A stretch of 64,000 nucleotides of DNA, taken from Talinum fruticosum (Eukaryota; Streptophyta; Magnoliopsida; Caryophyllales; Talinaceae). Where the stretch lies: positions 310,001 through 374,000 of the forward strand of contig JAITYX010000135.1 of assembly GCA_021018815.1 (NCBI GenBank). The letters are read 5' to 3'. Shown here in pieces: positions 1 through 10,226 of this stretch. Under the pieces are notes generated by a model. The model had not been told where the DNA came from. It did not search any database and saw nothing but the letters and a program-made list of their open reading frames with translations. How positions within the stretch are numbered: position 1 is the stretch's first letter; every line of letters begins with the position of its first letter. The translations under genes and the position numbers were made by a program.

Positions 1-540
1 AAGCATGGGATTGTTATACCTGACTCGTTTAGTGCAACTCGTAAATGCGTTGAGAAATGTATGAGTCTTCAAGGTAGACTGGACTCGAATGGGTTGTTTC
101 CTTGACTAATCTTGCCAATCCCAACTATCTTGCCTTTGCTATTATCTCCAAATGTGACTTTTTCTCCCTTCATATCTTCTAACTCGGAGAAGAGTCTTGA
201 ATCTCCCGATACGTGGCATGAGCAACCACTGTCTAAGTACTAGTGGCCCTTTCGTTTTTGAGTCACCCGCAAAATAGAAACAAACTAACCCTCGCTCATT
301 TCCTCTTACAAACCCAAGTAAATGTCTTGACTGTGTTCTTTCTTTAAGGAAGAGCACTTTTGGGAACCCAGATTTGGATAATTTTGGTTTTGGTCCGATT
401 TTGAGTCTTCCTTCTAGAACACTCGAGCCTGTGTCTTTTTTATTTGAAAACCTTTCTTTTAGAGAACAGGTTGAGAAGGTTTTTTGTCTTGTAAACTGGT
501 ATGTGCTCAGTCCCTTTTCCATGTGAGCGAATGGGATCAT
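1..540 (-). pseudogene. Element D gag C-terminus and aspartic protease start (Copia)
   Basis: An open stretch of 132 codons (540 to 142) covers a Lys/Ser-rich gag tail. Around 214-240, in another frame, the minus strand reads YLDSGCSCH, the Copia protease active-site block with its catalytic DSG. Just downstream the typical block with KVTF-D-SKGKIVGIGKI follows toward base 1. The frame change inside the block means this copy cannot make an unbroken Gag-Pol without a shift. Protease would process the polyprotein inside the virus-like particle. Homology is clear from motif order; the exact gag/pol border is not. Confidence 0.75.
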
Positions 541-780
541 GCTAAGCCTTCTTGAACTTAACAGCTTCGGAATCGCTTTGAAAATATTGTTATAAGAGTT
601 ATCCTCCTCTTCAACATTGTAACCAAGACCTTCTTTTCTAAATGAGACACACTGAAAGCCAAGTAAAAGATCAAGGTTTTTCCGACCTTGAGTGAGTTTT
701 AAAACTAACTCTTGAGCCTCTTTGAGCTTCTATTTCAGCTTGCTCATTCTCTATTCTCGTACTCGGACTCGGCCTCATTG

Positions 781-1196
781 TCATGAGCACTCGGTCTCAA
801 GTACTTGTAGATTTTGTCTCAAGTTTTCTAAGTCATTTTTCAAAACAAGATTATCGGTAGTAAGACAATCAAGTTGTTCTTTGAAATCAAAAGAGTCAAA
901 ATTAGACTTTTCTTCTAAAGTAAAAATATATCTAGTAAGATCTCGTTTGGAAAACTTAAGGAAGTATTCAATTACCTCTTGAGGACTTGTTTCCTCCTCA
1001 TCTAAGTTATCACTGTCTCGACTCAAATCCAGCTTCGAGTCCGTTAGTGCCATTAGGCACTTTGAGTCATCGGAATCATCATCTTCACGAAGTCATCATC
1101 GCTCCAGGTAGCCACCATAACCTTTTCTTCTTTTCGTCCTTCTTTCTCTTTGGACAATCCTTGACTATGTGCTCCTTATCGCCACACTCAAAATAG
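781..1196 (-). pseudogene. Element D gag: CCHC zinc knuckle and coiled coil
   Basis: On the minus strand around 1137-1195 a nucleocapsid-type knuckle reads YFECGDKEHIVKDC: CX2CX4HX4C with the first Cys replaced by Tyr. Element B has the same Tyr. Further downstream the 90-codon ORF 1053-781 is acidic, then Leu/Asn-rich in heptad-like spacing (QLDCLTTDNLVLKNDLENL), which suggests a coiled coil. The knuckle would bind genomic RNA and the coiled coil would drive particle assembly. A long coiled coil after the knuckle is usual for Sirevirus gag and unusual for short Copia gags. Confidence 0.75.
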
Positions 1197-1496
1197 TCGA
1201 GTTATTAGTTAAAGACAATTTAGAATGGGATGAGTATTTACCTTTCTTGTCCTTCTTGTAGAACTCTTTTTTGGCCTCTTTTGTCACTTTTTGTACTTCA
1301 TCATCTTTTAAAGCCTTGAGCAATGAGTTCCACGAGATCATCTTCTGAATCCGAGGAGCTCGGACTCGTCGTCCGCTTTCGAGGCCTTGAGTACGATATT
1401 ATTTTTGGTGCTGACCTCAACATCCTCTTCTTCTAGGTGCAACTCATGAGTTAGTAGCTTCCCAATAAGCTCATTTAGCTTCAATTGAGAGAGATT

Positions 1497-2084
1497 CTAA
1501 GCTTCTTCGATTGCTGTCACCTTGGGACCCCATCTTCTCTTTGGTAGACTTATCAAAATTTTTCTGACCATTTCTTCATAAGAGATATTTCTACCCACAG
1601 ATTTCAGATTGTTGGTAATCTTAATGAAGCGGACATACATTTGAGTGATGTTCTCCTCGGGTTCTATTCTCGAACAGCTCATATTTGTGAAGGTATTGAC
1701 TTATCTTTGCCTGCTTCACTTGGCTGGTTCCTTCATAGTTGTTGACCAGTGTATCCCACCCCTCTTTGGCTATGTCACAGGCTGACACTCTGTTCTATTC
1801 TTCTAAGCCGATACAACACATCGAGTGTTCATGGCTTTGAAGTTCTTTTGAACTTCTCAGCCTCTACAAGCAGTGTACTATGACTTTTCTTTGGGCACTA
1901 CTCTTGCTGCTTCCATCTTTGTGGGAATACACTTCCCATGCTTGATGATGTGCCAAACATCCTCATCATGATCCTGGAGAAAGCACTCCATTATCTTCTT
2001 CCATTGTGCAAAGTTTGATCCCTTGAACTTTGGTGGTTTGTCGACAGATATTCCTTCATCGAACTCTCCATTGTTTTGAGCCAT
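1497..2084 (-). pseudogene. Element D gag N-terminus (UBN2, Copia-type)
   Basis: The start ATG is at 2084-2082, about 45 bases after the primer binding site. The first ORF (to 1878) opens MAQNNGEFDEG and continues with PPKFKGSNFAQWKKIMECF, the conserved N-terminal block of Copia gag. After a break, 1682-1497 carries the UBN2 part with EPEENITQMYVRF and LPKRRWGPKVTAIEEA. The frame is lost between about 1878 and 1690. Gag is the structural protein of the retrotransposon particle. The family assignment is firm; the copy is not intact. Confidence 0.85.
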
Positions 2085-2129
2085 TAGATCTTTAGACCTT
2101 TGGATTGTGAGATCCTCTTAAAAGGCTAG

Positions 2130-2141
2130 GCTCTAATACCA
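2130..2141 (-). other. Primer binding site of element D (tRNA-iMet type)
   Basis: The minus strand reads TGGTATTAGAGC two bases inside the 5' LTR, one base different from the complement of plant initiator tRNA-Met (TGGTATCAGAGC). It would prime minus-strand DNA synthesis. Confidence 0.85.
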
Positions 2142-2143
2142 AT

Positions 2144-3588
2144 TGAAGGTTTGCTCTTGGAGAGGTTAAGTCACCCTAAAGGAAGGGGGTGAATAGGGTG
2201 ATGGAAGATTTTTGGGTAATTACTAACTATTTTGCACAAAATTGACTTAGAAATAGATTCTAAGTCTAGATTGGACTTAGAAAGTAAAGAGCGAGACAAA
2301 AGTACGTGGAAACCCTCCTGGGCCGGAAAACCACGGACAGTGCTAGTCCAAGCACCAAGTCAAATGCACTAATTGAATCCATAATTACAAGGACTCGACT
2401 CTATACAGCAATTGCTCCCTTAGACAATTCCCTTACAAGTTTTCCTAGACTCGAAGTTCCCTTATCTCGATCTAGTACTTCCCGACCGAGGTAACCTTTA
2501 CAGTCAGGGCAACCGAGCTGAGTTAGCCCGTACAACTCAGCCAAGGGACTTGGAAAGAATGTAAAAGACTAGAAGTGATTACAAGACTTTCATTACAACT
2601 CGTAAAGTAAGAAGTTACTGATTTATAGTTACAAGTCGAAGATTGAATAAGTAACCACTAAGAAAGTGTTAAGCAATATGTTTAGTGACAATCTTAAAGT
2701 CTTATGGAGTGACTTCTATTTATACACAACATAGTAGATAACCGTTGAAACTTGTTTTGGACTCGGTGAGCATCAAAAGCCATTGTAACAGTTAGTCCGA
2801 GTCCCTTAGAAAAGGAACCGTTGAGATATGATCGCTGGGTGGTGGTCCTTGGCTTAAAAAGTAGTCCATCCCTTTGGTTGTGACTGAAATCTAGGGTGGA
2901 AACAACCGTTGCACACAAAGTTGCAGCTATCGAAATTGGAAACAAACAACCTTGACACGGTGTTTGAGCCATGTCCTAAAAAGACCGATTTCTATCTCGT
3001 TGGTGTTTAACTGTTAGAAACTGGTTTCTTTTACTTTTCAAAATCAGATTAAGCTGTTTTAAACAACCTGTAAAAGCAAATCAAAGTGGTACTCAACGTA
3101 TAAAAATACTTTGGTCCAAGATAAGGTAAAGATAATAATTAATTTAAAGTAATTAAGCACTTAATTATCTTCAAGATAAAAGAATGAAATTTTCTAAGTC
3201 TTATATTCATTAGGTTCAAATTCCATCTTGAGTAAATCCTTAAAATGATCAAGTAAGAAAGAATAAACCATCAAAGTGTATAAACTTGATCAGGTAAATA
3301 ATTCTCAATAAATAAACTGATTTACAAAGTGGAATTAACGCCGTAATTTATTTTCGCTTAGAATAATAAGTCAAGTACTCGAATTTAAGTGTTAGAGAAA
3401 TTATTTACTCATGCCATTGTTCTCGTAATGGCAGAGTGGGTCCGAAACACAGCTTAAGAATGTTATGCTTGATGAATGGTTTCGAGTGGGTTAGAACATC
3501 ATGAAAACTTAGATGGGAGTTTCTTAAAAGTTTAGAATGACTTAGAATCAAAACTATAGAGAGATAGAGAGGTATACCCGAGTCTTCA
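2144..3588 (-). repeat. 5' LTR of element D (about 1445 bp)
   Basis: On the plus strand it runs from TGAAGGTTTGCTC to GAGTCTTCA, the same termini as the LTRs of A, B and the solo LTR. Shared internal landmarks are a GTCACCC-TAAAG-GGGTGAATAGGGTGAT block next to the inner end, the GTGGAAACCCTCC block, and CTTATCTCGATCTAGTACTTCC. A TATA-like CTATTTATA (minus TATAAATAG) is at about 2709, where the LTR promoter would be expected. Confidence 0.85.
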
Positions 3589-4550
3589 CCCTAGGAGATT
3601 TATATGGTGAACACTTTGTCATCGATAATGAGAATAATAATGAAGAAATTAAGTGAGATTGGGTGATCCCAATTATCCCTAAGTAAACGATGTATAAGAA
3701 ATATTTATTTTAACTTAAGAGAAAATATGTGTATAAAATGATAAATGGACATCTTAAAAAATTACGTAGTATAATATGGGCAAAGTTAATCTCATTAATG
3801 ATGTGCTCTTTTTGTCATGTTTTGTTTGATTACAAGATTACATCAAAGGTCCTTTGATGTTGATTCAGGGTCATGTGCCCCGTTTTTCTTTTGTTGCCTT
3901 TTTCAAGCATTTCGATATCATAATCGTAGCAAGTTATGCACTCTTGCTTATTGTGCTTGTTGTGATTGGCTTCTCGTTTAGTCAAGGAGCCAAGTTGATC
4001 AATGGCCTTTGTATGATGTTTTTGTTATTTTATCACGTTGTATGACTTTTTATTGTTTAGATCGTATGCAATGCATGCTATTAGACATGAACTTTTGTAG
4101 ACATGTTCTAAATGCAGACATTAAAGCATGCGATTATGCAAAAATGCTTTTTCCAAATTAAAAACTAAAAACTGGTATCATTGCACTTGTAGCCTTCACT
4201 CCTTTGTGAATAAGTGACTGAGTTTCGTGGTCTTGAGTAAATTTATTGGAAAATTTTAACTTTTTGGGCCTAATAACCAATTAAGTTTAGGCTTGGCAAG
4301 CTACCGATGTGTCAAGGTCATGCTTGAAGTGCATAAAAGGCCCTTTTGATGTCGTGGTTTGCTATAGTCTTTGCGCTTGACTCGAGCCATCCAAATTTTA
4401 ATCAAGTGTAATGCATGGGTGTATTATTTGGTAAGTGGGTTGTTGCTTTACTCCTTAGACATGGATGTGACTAGAAATTATTGTATAGTGACTTCCCATA
4501 TACATTTGATGCTCCCCGATAAAATTTTTGTTCTCCTATGAAAATGGAGA
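3589..4550. other. No recognisable gene
   Basis: AT-rich sequence right of element D with only short ORFs of no recognisable family, for example 3854-4045 (plus), which is hydrophobic but has no supporting context. No terminal repeats were seen. Confidence 0.6.
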
Positions 4551-4815
4551 TTTTAAGAAATGGAAAGAAACTAGAAATGGAATTCAAGTTGGAAATTTGG
4601 AAATGAAGAAATGAAACTTAGAGGTGAAACAGGAGAATGGAAATTAGAAAAGATTGGAATTGGGGAAAAAGGATTGGAATAAAGGAATTTGGAATTGGAG
4701 TTTGGAAAATCGGACATTTAATGTCCAGGGATAGGAAATTAAAAGTTGAAACTAGAGAGAAATGGAATTCATTAAAAGAAATTAGAAATTGGAAATTGGA
4801 AATTGGTAAAAGTTT
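4551..4815 (+). repeat. Degenerate purine-rich repeat (GAAATTGG-like)
   Basis: About 265 bases on the plus strand consist mostly of variants of GGAAATTGGAA, AGAAATGG and TTGGAATT, ending in a cleaner run near 4785-4806. The ORF at 4637-4930 is only a reading of this repeat and is not called as a gene. Confidence 0.7.
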
Positions 4816-5032
4816 AGGGTTGGGGCCTGAGCTTAGGGCTCCCTATGTATCCACTATAGTAGAATCAAGCATTCGTAGTTTAAAGGCTTCCAATTTGACA
4901 TCTTTTTTTGGTTTTTATGAGGAAATTTAAAATAGGATTGGACCTAGAATGATTCTAAAATAGGAAGTGCATATTTTATTGTAATCATGGATGAGTTATG
5001 GATTCATTGGATGATGAAGTGTAGTGCTTCAC

Positions 5033-5350
5033 TTATGCGGCCTTTTGCAAAGGGAGCTTGTTAGACTTGAGCATGTCTTCTAGTTTGTGTTTGAAAATCC
5101 AACAATGCTCAGTGTCATGTCCCCAAGATTGATGGTATTTAAAGAATTTGTTAGGGTCCGAGATTTCGGACTTCATAGCATTTTCCGATTCAACTTTGAT
5201 CGGAGGGAGCTCTATCTTGCCTTTGGAGAGAATGATTTCTTGTGTTTAATTATCGATAACGAGGGTGTAGCAATTGACGACATTCACCTTTGCACTCTTT
5301 TCTTTACTCGAGTAGGGACTCCTCCAGTTTGTTGTGGTTTTTGTGGCCAT
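5033..5350 (-). pseudogene. Gypsy-type gag zinc-binding fragment
   Basis: A frame of 106 codons runs from ATG at 5350 to a stop at 5033, broken by one in-frame stop near 5250. Its second half contains KFFKYHQSWGHDTEHCWIF, which resembles the (C)-H-GH-T-C gag zinc-binding segment of plant Ty3/Gypsy gags, followed by KHKLEDMLKSNKLPLQK. The first residue of the knuckle is Tyr-His rather than Cys. It lies right against the truncated left end of CACTA-1, with no LTR nearby. I infer a fragment of an old Gypsy element. It could be another gag family. Confidence 0.5.
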
Positions 5351-5559
5351 TGTTGCTAATCCTTCGTCAATTAGAATTTTAACATCCGAGGGAGATGGAG
5401 TGCCCTTAATCCTACTCTTAGATCTGTCCCCGATATCCTAGTGAATAATCAACAAAAAATTAGAACTACATATACGTTATATTAACAATAGCTAAATCTA
5501 ATATTTAAATAAAAATGAATTATAATAGAGAGGATGTCGAAACTCTTGGGCCAACGAAG

Positions 5560-5821
5560 AAAATCGTTGATCGTGTCGTTAACAAGTGTGGAGCTCCGAT
5601 GTCCGGATCGGCAACTCACACTTGCCTTTCCCATGCATGACCTCTTTTATAGTCACCCTCACCTTATCACCTAGAAGGGGTGTCCCGTGAACGACGGTAT
5701 CCGACCTCCAAGGGAAAACGGCACCTAATGCCATAACATGCTCTAGGGGAGGATGATGAGAAGCTAGCTTGCACTTCGCCGACCGCGTAAGCATAAGCAT
5801 AAGCATAACAATTAAAATCAT
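5560..5821 (-). pseudogene. CACTA-1 TNPA-like gene, C-terminal exon
   Basis: The 80-codon ORF 5821-5579 carries MALGAVFPWRSDTVVHGTPL and then GDKVRVTIKEVMHGKGKCELPI, a conserved block in plant CACTA proteins of the Transposase_24 (TNPA-like) group. The matching exon in CACTA-2 is at 38182-37844. Downstream (minus) the frame continues toward 5540 through a WPKSF-like segment. TNPA-type proteins bind subterminal repeats. The upstream part of the ORF (poly-Leu/Met) is likely intron. Confidence 0.65.
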
Positions 5822-5921
5822 GGGATAACCTTTGACATAGAAGTTACACCACCTAAAAATCCTTAAAATAAAAGGATAGAGTTTCCCTTAAAAGTAAATA
5901 TTTTTTGGGGATTATAACTCT

Positions 5922-6208
5922 CATCCGAAACAACAAAAACATACTATAAGTAATTACTCAACGGCCACGCGCCGGAGTTCCACAACAAACACACAATATA
6001 CACCATTCCTTTAACAAGATTATACACCAGTTAGTCAAAATAGAAACATGCATGTAAATGACGGCACTTATCCGGAAACAACAAAAACATGCTATAAGTA
6101 ATTACTTAACGGTCACATGCCGGAGTTCCACAATAACCACACAATGTACACCATTCATTCAACAAGTTTATACACCAATTAGTCATAATATAAACATGCA
6201 TGTAAATA
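5922..6208. repeat. 147-bp tandem repeat, 2 copies (CACTA-1)
   Basis: Two adjacent units (5922-6067 and 6068-6208), each with CCGAAACAACAAAAACAT, AAGTAATTACT-AACGG, CGGAGTTCCACAA and AAACATGCATGTAAAT. The same doublet sits at the same place in CACTA-2 (38180-38467), so it is part of the family, probably in an intron. Confidence 0.85.
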
Positions 6209-6254
6209 AAATTTGGTTACAAAATATGAATTACCTCCGCCATAAATTCGAATT

Positions 6255-7712
6255 TGAACTCGGACTTTGAATCTAAATCATTCTCGAGTACTACATGAAG
6301 ACTCATGTACAAACCTCATCCCTCCTAAGTTTTGATTACAAGTCATTCCGAGTGTTATAGAAACTCCCGTATAAATTTTTCATTCGTTTCGATCGACTCG
6401 TAAAACACATTCTTGTATATCTTTTGCATTAACGTTTCGACTCACTTAGATAGCACTCGGATCTATCGCATGCTCAAATAATATCTCTAACATTTGTATA
6501 TGAGTTCGACTCTTATTTTAATGCAAAGTGAATTAAACCGTTATTTCCTCTTTCTAAGTCAGTTTGTATGTTTGAGAATTATTTGTCCAAATCAAATCTT
6601 TATACTCGATGTTTTCGCTCTTTTAACTTTATCTTTCTTAGGATCGACTCGATGGAATTTGAGTATAATGAATATTAAACTCGGAAAATTCCACTCTTCT
6701 AGGCCTAAGATAATTATGCACTTAATTATCTTAATTAAATTATTATTTGTGTCTAATATTGGCCCAAAGTATTTTATACTTTGAGAACCAAAGTGGTTTA
6801 CTTTAGTAGGTTATCCAAAAGAGGTTATCTCATTTTTGAATTGCAAAAGTAACCGGCTTCAAGCGACCAATCACCAAGACACAAGGCTTATCTATTTCGA
6901 ACAAGGCTTAGACACCGTGTCGGCTTGTCTGCTTCGAAACTCGGAAAACTTCAATGATAAGCTCAACGGTGGTTTCCACCTTGCTTTTCGGACATTACCA
7001 GCTGACTAGAAGCCCGGAGCCATTGCACAATGTCCACATCCCAACGGATCTTTTCTTAGCTACTCGTAAGAGCCGTTACAACGACCAGTAAAGACTTCTG
7101 TTCATAACCAAGACAAAACAATCACTCTACTTGGTCATAGAAGCCACTTCATAAGACTTGAAGATTGCTGGAATTATGGTTGAAACACATTACTTAAGCA
7201 AAAGTCATTGTTTACATATTCAATCTTCGACTTACAACACCAAGTCCGTACTCAATACTTTTCTGAGTTGTAAAGTCTTGTAATCAGTCACATACTTTTC
7301 TTACTTTTTGAGTAAGGTCCCTTGACCGAGCTGTAAAGGTTAACTCAGCTCAGCTTGTCCCTAGCTATAAAGGTTACCTCAGTTGGGAAGTACTATATCG
7401 AAAAGGGAACTTCTAAGTCTATGAAAACATTGTAAGGAATTGTCTAAGGGAGCAATTTTGGTTGAGTCAGTTCATTGTATTTTGAGGATTCAAAATAGTG
7501 GATTTGATTTGGTGCTTGGATTAGCACTGTCCGTGGTTTCGCCTCAGGAGGGTTTCCACGTATTTCCGAGTGTATAATTTTCCGAGTCCATTCTAGACTT
7601 AGATTTTGTTATTTATCCTTTTAAAGCTTAAATTTTCTAAGTTTGTTAAAATTTCCTCATCACCCTATTCACCCCCTTTAGGGTGACTTAGACTCTCCAA
7701 GAGCAAACCTTC
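6255..7712 (+). mobile_element. Solo LTR of the A/B/D Sirevirus family, TSD GAATT
   Basis: This is a reverse-complement copy of the B-type LTR, so it lies in plus orientation: start TGAACTCGGACT (6255), end GAGCAAACCTTC (7712). It is flanked by GAATT at 6250-6254 and 7713-7717. CACTA-2 preserves the unoccupied site (about 38505: CATAACTTCGAATGG), which confirms the boundaries. No internal sequence is present, so it most likely arose by LTR-LTR recombination. A TATA-like motif is not as clear as in A. Confidence 0.92.
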
Positions 7713-7717
7713 GAATT

Positions 7718-8410
7718 GGTCGTGCTTGCCGGTGTATACGGTGAAAACCGACTGGAATTGCACATGGGTACGTCGGGTGCCGATATACCCATCTTGGTCA
7801 AGTTTGCCATCTTTTCCTTTATGTATTCTATCCGGGCAACCGTCTAGGTCATTTGGGAATGCTAGGACTCTATTTGGGACCTCATTTGGGCCATTTCTCG
7901 CCTCCTAACCCTCTCAAACACGACCGGGATGCCGATCTCTTTGTAGGGCCAAGGCTAGTTTGTCTGTCATCCCGGTGGTGTAAGTGAATTTTGAAGTCGA
8001 TGTCCGTGATAAAGACTCCTGTAAGAAGAAAAAAATTATCATTTGATAATTCATAAATATTAAAACTAATAATTTCTCAAAATAAATAAAGGAAATGGTA
8101 AAAGAACTCATTAGTCTCTCGCCAATATATTCTACATTGGTCGTAGTGAAGGTTCCATATTTCTTCTTTCTTCCTTCAATCCACAACTCGTCCCTCTTGA
8201 ACGCGAGCTGTGAAGTATCTATGCTAGAACCTTCACATGATTTGGTTTGAAGTTGTTCAAGCTTTTACTTACACAACTTCTCCTCCAACTTCGCTTATCC
8301 CCCACGAGACATCAAATGAGGATACACATTGCTCTTAATCCTCTTCCAGCTTGGCTTCACCTAGCGCCTGCTCCGATGAATTAGTACAATGAAAATATCG
8401 GTGCATAAGA
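7718..8410 (-). pseudogene. CACTA-1 TNPA-like gene, middle exons
   Basis: On the minus strand 8360-8290 reads KSNVYPHLMSRGG then, after a stop, AKLEEKL, a hallmark of plant Transposase_24/TNPA proteins. Next comes DTSQLAFKRDELWIEGRKK and YGTFTTTNVEYIGER (about 8220-8110), then a separate exon around 7990-7910 with GMTDKLALALQRDRHPGRV. These match 39290-38850 in CACTA-2. Stops and frameshifts break it. The role in CACTA systems is DNA binding to subterminal repeats. Confidence 0.65.
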
Positions 8411-8469
8411 CTTAAATCGAGAAAAAGATAACAAACGACGATGATAAATTACCATGTATTCCGAAGAGG

Positions 8470-9000
8470 TGACATATGCTTCAAATGATCTCGAGTCCTC
8501 CTTGGTGATACAATCAAAGACCTCCTTGTTTTATCTGTTTTGTTTTGTAGACCTATGTAGCGGCAATGCGAGATTTGAAGTCTCTAAACTTTTCTACCGC
8601 CGACATGAGGGTCTTGTATTTCACCGAGGGGATCTCACATTCATTAATGTTCAACTTGAACGTTTTTGAAACACAAGAACGACATGAATTAGTACATATA
8701 TATTAACCATTTACAATACTAATTTAAGATGTAATGGATTTACCCTAATATCGTTCCAAAGGTTGTCCTTAATGGATTCGAGGACTTCGCTCAATTTTCT
8801 ATAATTGATGTTCACGTATGTACGGGTTGCTGCACCAACATAGCTCATAAAGCGAGCTTTATAATCACTTACAAAATTTTCGTGCCTATCAAAATCAACC
8901 CGTGCAAGGAAGGTTGCATCATCTCTACTCTGGACCAATTTCTCTTTGTTCATCATAGTCCGCCCCTCGATTTTTTTATGCTTTTGGAAGAATCCATTTA
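8470..9000 (-). pseudogene. CACTA-1 TNPA-like gene, 5' exons (Transposase_24)
   Basis: In the minus ORF 9091-8711 the coding part begins near GRTMMNKEKLVQSRDD and runs through DFDRHENFVSDYKARFMSYVG to KDNLWNDIRV, with a splice donor GTAAAT directly after. This is the typical plant En/Spm TNPA block (hydrophilic opening, LxxYIG-like core, D.W-like end). A further exon near 8650-8520 reads NECEIPS-KYKTLMSAVEKF. CACTA-2 has the same two exons at 47525-47255 and 47180-47010. The poly-hydrophobic N-terminal part of the ORF is probably not coding. Confidence 0.7.
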
Positions 9001-9182
9001 TACTAAAAGAATTATAAAAATCTTGATAAATAAACATGTACAACAATTTTCGGATTGAAACACATAAGTTAGGCTGGGCAGCAGCCAACACGAGCTAACC
9101 GTGTAGTCCGGCACAACCCGTGCTGGATGCCCGGCACCCCGGTTCCTCAATTTTGGCCGTTTTTTCGATTTCTTTGTGTGTT

Positions 9183-9284
9183 ATGTTTTTCTCCTTTCAT
9201 TGTCACTTATACTTGGCCTTTTACAATAACATTATGTTTTTCTCTTCTCATTGTCACTTATACTTGGCCTTTTACAATAACATT
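9183..9284. repeat. Tandem duplication of about 51 bp
   Basis: Two adjacent copies of ATGTTTTTCTCYTTYTCATT followed by GTCACTTATACTTGGCC and TTTTACAATAACATT. It makes the repeated peptide in the plus ORF 9120-9569, which I do not regard as a gene. Confidence 0.9.
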
Positions 9285-9744
9285 CAAGAACGCATAGCAT
9301 TCAACATGTACAAGTATGTATTTGTCAAGTTTATTTACACATTTCATTTACACAACATGTACAATTATATACTTGGCCTCTACTCTAAATGTTATGAGTT
9401 ACATATCAAGATTCAAGCCCCAAGTTTCAAGCGCACAATGAGGACCATAAAGCATGCCACATTTACACATTTCATTTACGAAATAAGAAAGGGAGATATA
9501 AGTTACATAGCGGTGGTCGAGAGTGAGAAAGAGGGCAGTGAGAGTGAGTTGGAGGATTGTAAACTATAGAGAGAGTGAGTGAGAGGGGGTGCAGCCACGA
9601 TCAAAAACCACAGAGAGAGTGGGGAGCATGCCGGAAAACACCAAAACCGCAGAGAGAATAGAGAGAAGAGCAACCTGGAAACCTAACTAAGGCAGCAAGA
9701 GAGTGAAGTGAGAGTGAGAAGCGGCCGCAAGCGAGGGGGCTTTT

Positions 9745-9850
9745 TGAACGACCTATGACAATGATTCAATGGAACCATCGTCAAAGAGCTTTTGACAACA
9801 GCTTCTTTTATTGAACCGTCGTCATAGATGTCATTGTGTTTTTGTAAATT
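9745..9850 (+). repeat. CACTA-1 right subterminal repeats
   Basis: Direct and inverted copies of GAACC(A/G)TCGTCA(A/T)AG are present, the motif that also fills the right end of CACTA-2 (48465-48750). Such repeats are the binding sites of TNPA-type proteins. No CACTA terminus follows. Confidence 0.65.
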
Positions 9851-10221
9851 GCATTTGGTAAATGCAAAAATTTAAAAATTCAAATAGTTATCTTATGTTT
9901 TGACAAAATATGATTAGTGACATTTATCATTAAATTTGATTTTTAACTAATAACGTGTCACCTTTTAGAGTGTTTTGACGCTAAAATTTTAAATTTCAAA
10001 ATAGTACCCTTATGAACAGGTGTAAGGAAAGATAATTTGGAAATGAGAGATTAGGGACAAGAAAGAGGGTTAGACAAAGAAATGTATGGGCAATTTGGTC
10101 ATTCCGATTGATTTTTAAAGGCACAAGTGACATAGGGATGTTGTGTTGACAACTTTTTAAATAGAGGGACACTATTTGTAGTTAATATTTTTCTTGTTTA
10201 TCAAATGAAATCTGCATAAAC
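9851..10221. other. No recognisable gene
   Basis: AT-rich sequence between the eroded CACTA-1 end and element A. No ORF of interest and no terminal repeats. Confidence 0.6.
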
Positions 10222-10226
10222 ATAAC

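Larger units (their letters stand above)
1..3588 (-). mobile_element. Sirevirus-like Ty1/Copia element D, 5' half, cut by window edge
   Basis: The element reads right to left: 5' LTR (2144-3588), primer binding site, gag, then the start of pol at the window edge. Integrase, RT, RNase H and the 3' LTR must lie left of base 1. The gag carries the UBN2 type seen in Copia elements, a CCHC knuckle and a long C-terminal coiled coil, as in Sireviruses. The LTR is of the same family as those of elements A and B. The 3' flank begins CCCTA, the expected target duplication, but its partner is outside the window. Confidence 0.85.
5383..9850 (-). mobile_element. CACTA-1: truncated CACTA (En/Spm) transposon with TNPA-like gene
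   Basis: The region is collinear with CACTA-2 (37660-39425 and 47009-48470): the same TNPA-like exons, the same 147-bp internal tandem repeat and the same type of right subterminal repeat. Homology starts at GAGGGAGATGGAGTGC (5383), so the left end with any Ulp1-like part is missing. On the right, the subterminal GAACC-ATCGTC repeats fade out near 9850 and no CACTA terminus is visible. A solo LTR (6255-7712) splits it. The element cannot move by itself. Confidence 0.75.

Noticed and set aside
4637..4930. Plus-strand ORF of 97 codons
   Set aside because: A direct reading of the purine-rich repeat; no domain.
9120..9569. Plus-strand ORF of 149 codons
   Set aside because: It includes a perfect-like tandem duplication of low-complexity DNA, has no domain, and lies antisense inside CACTA-1.
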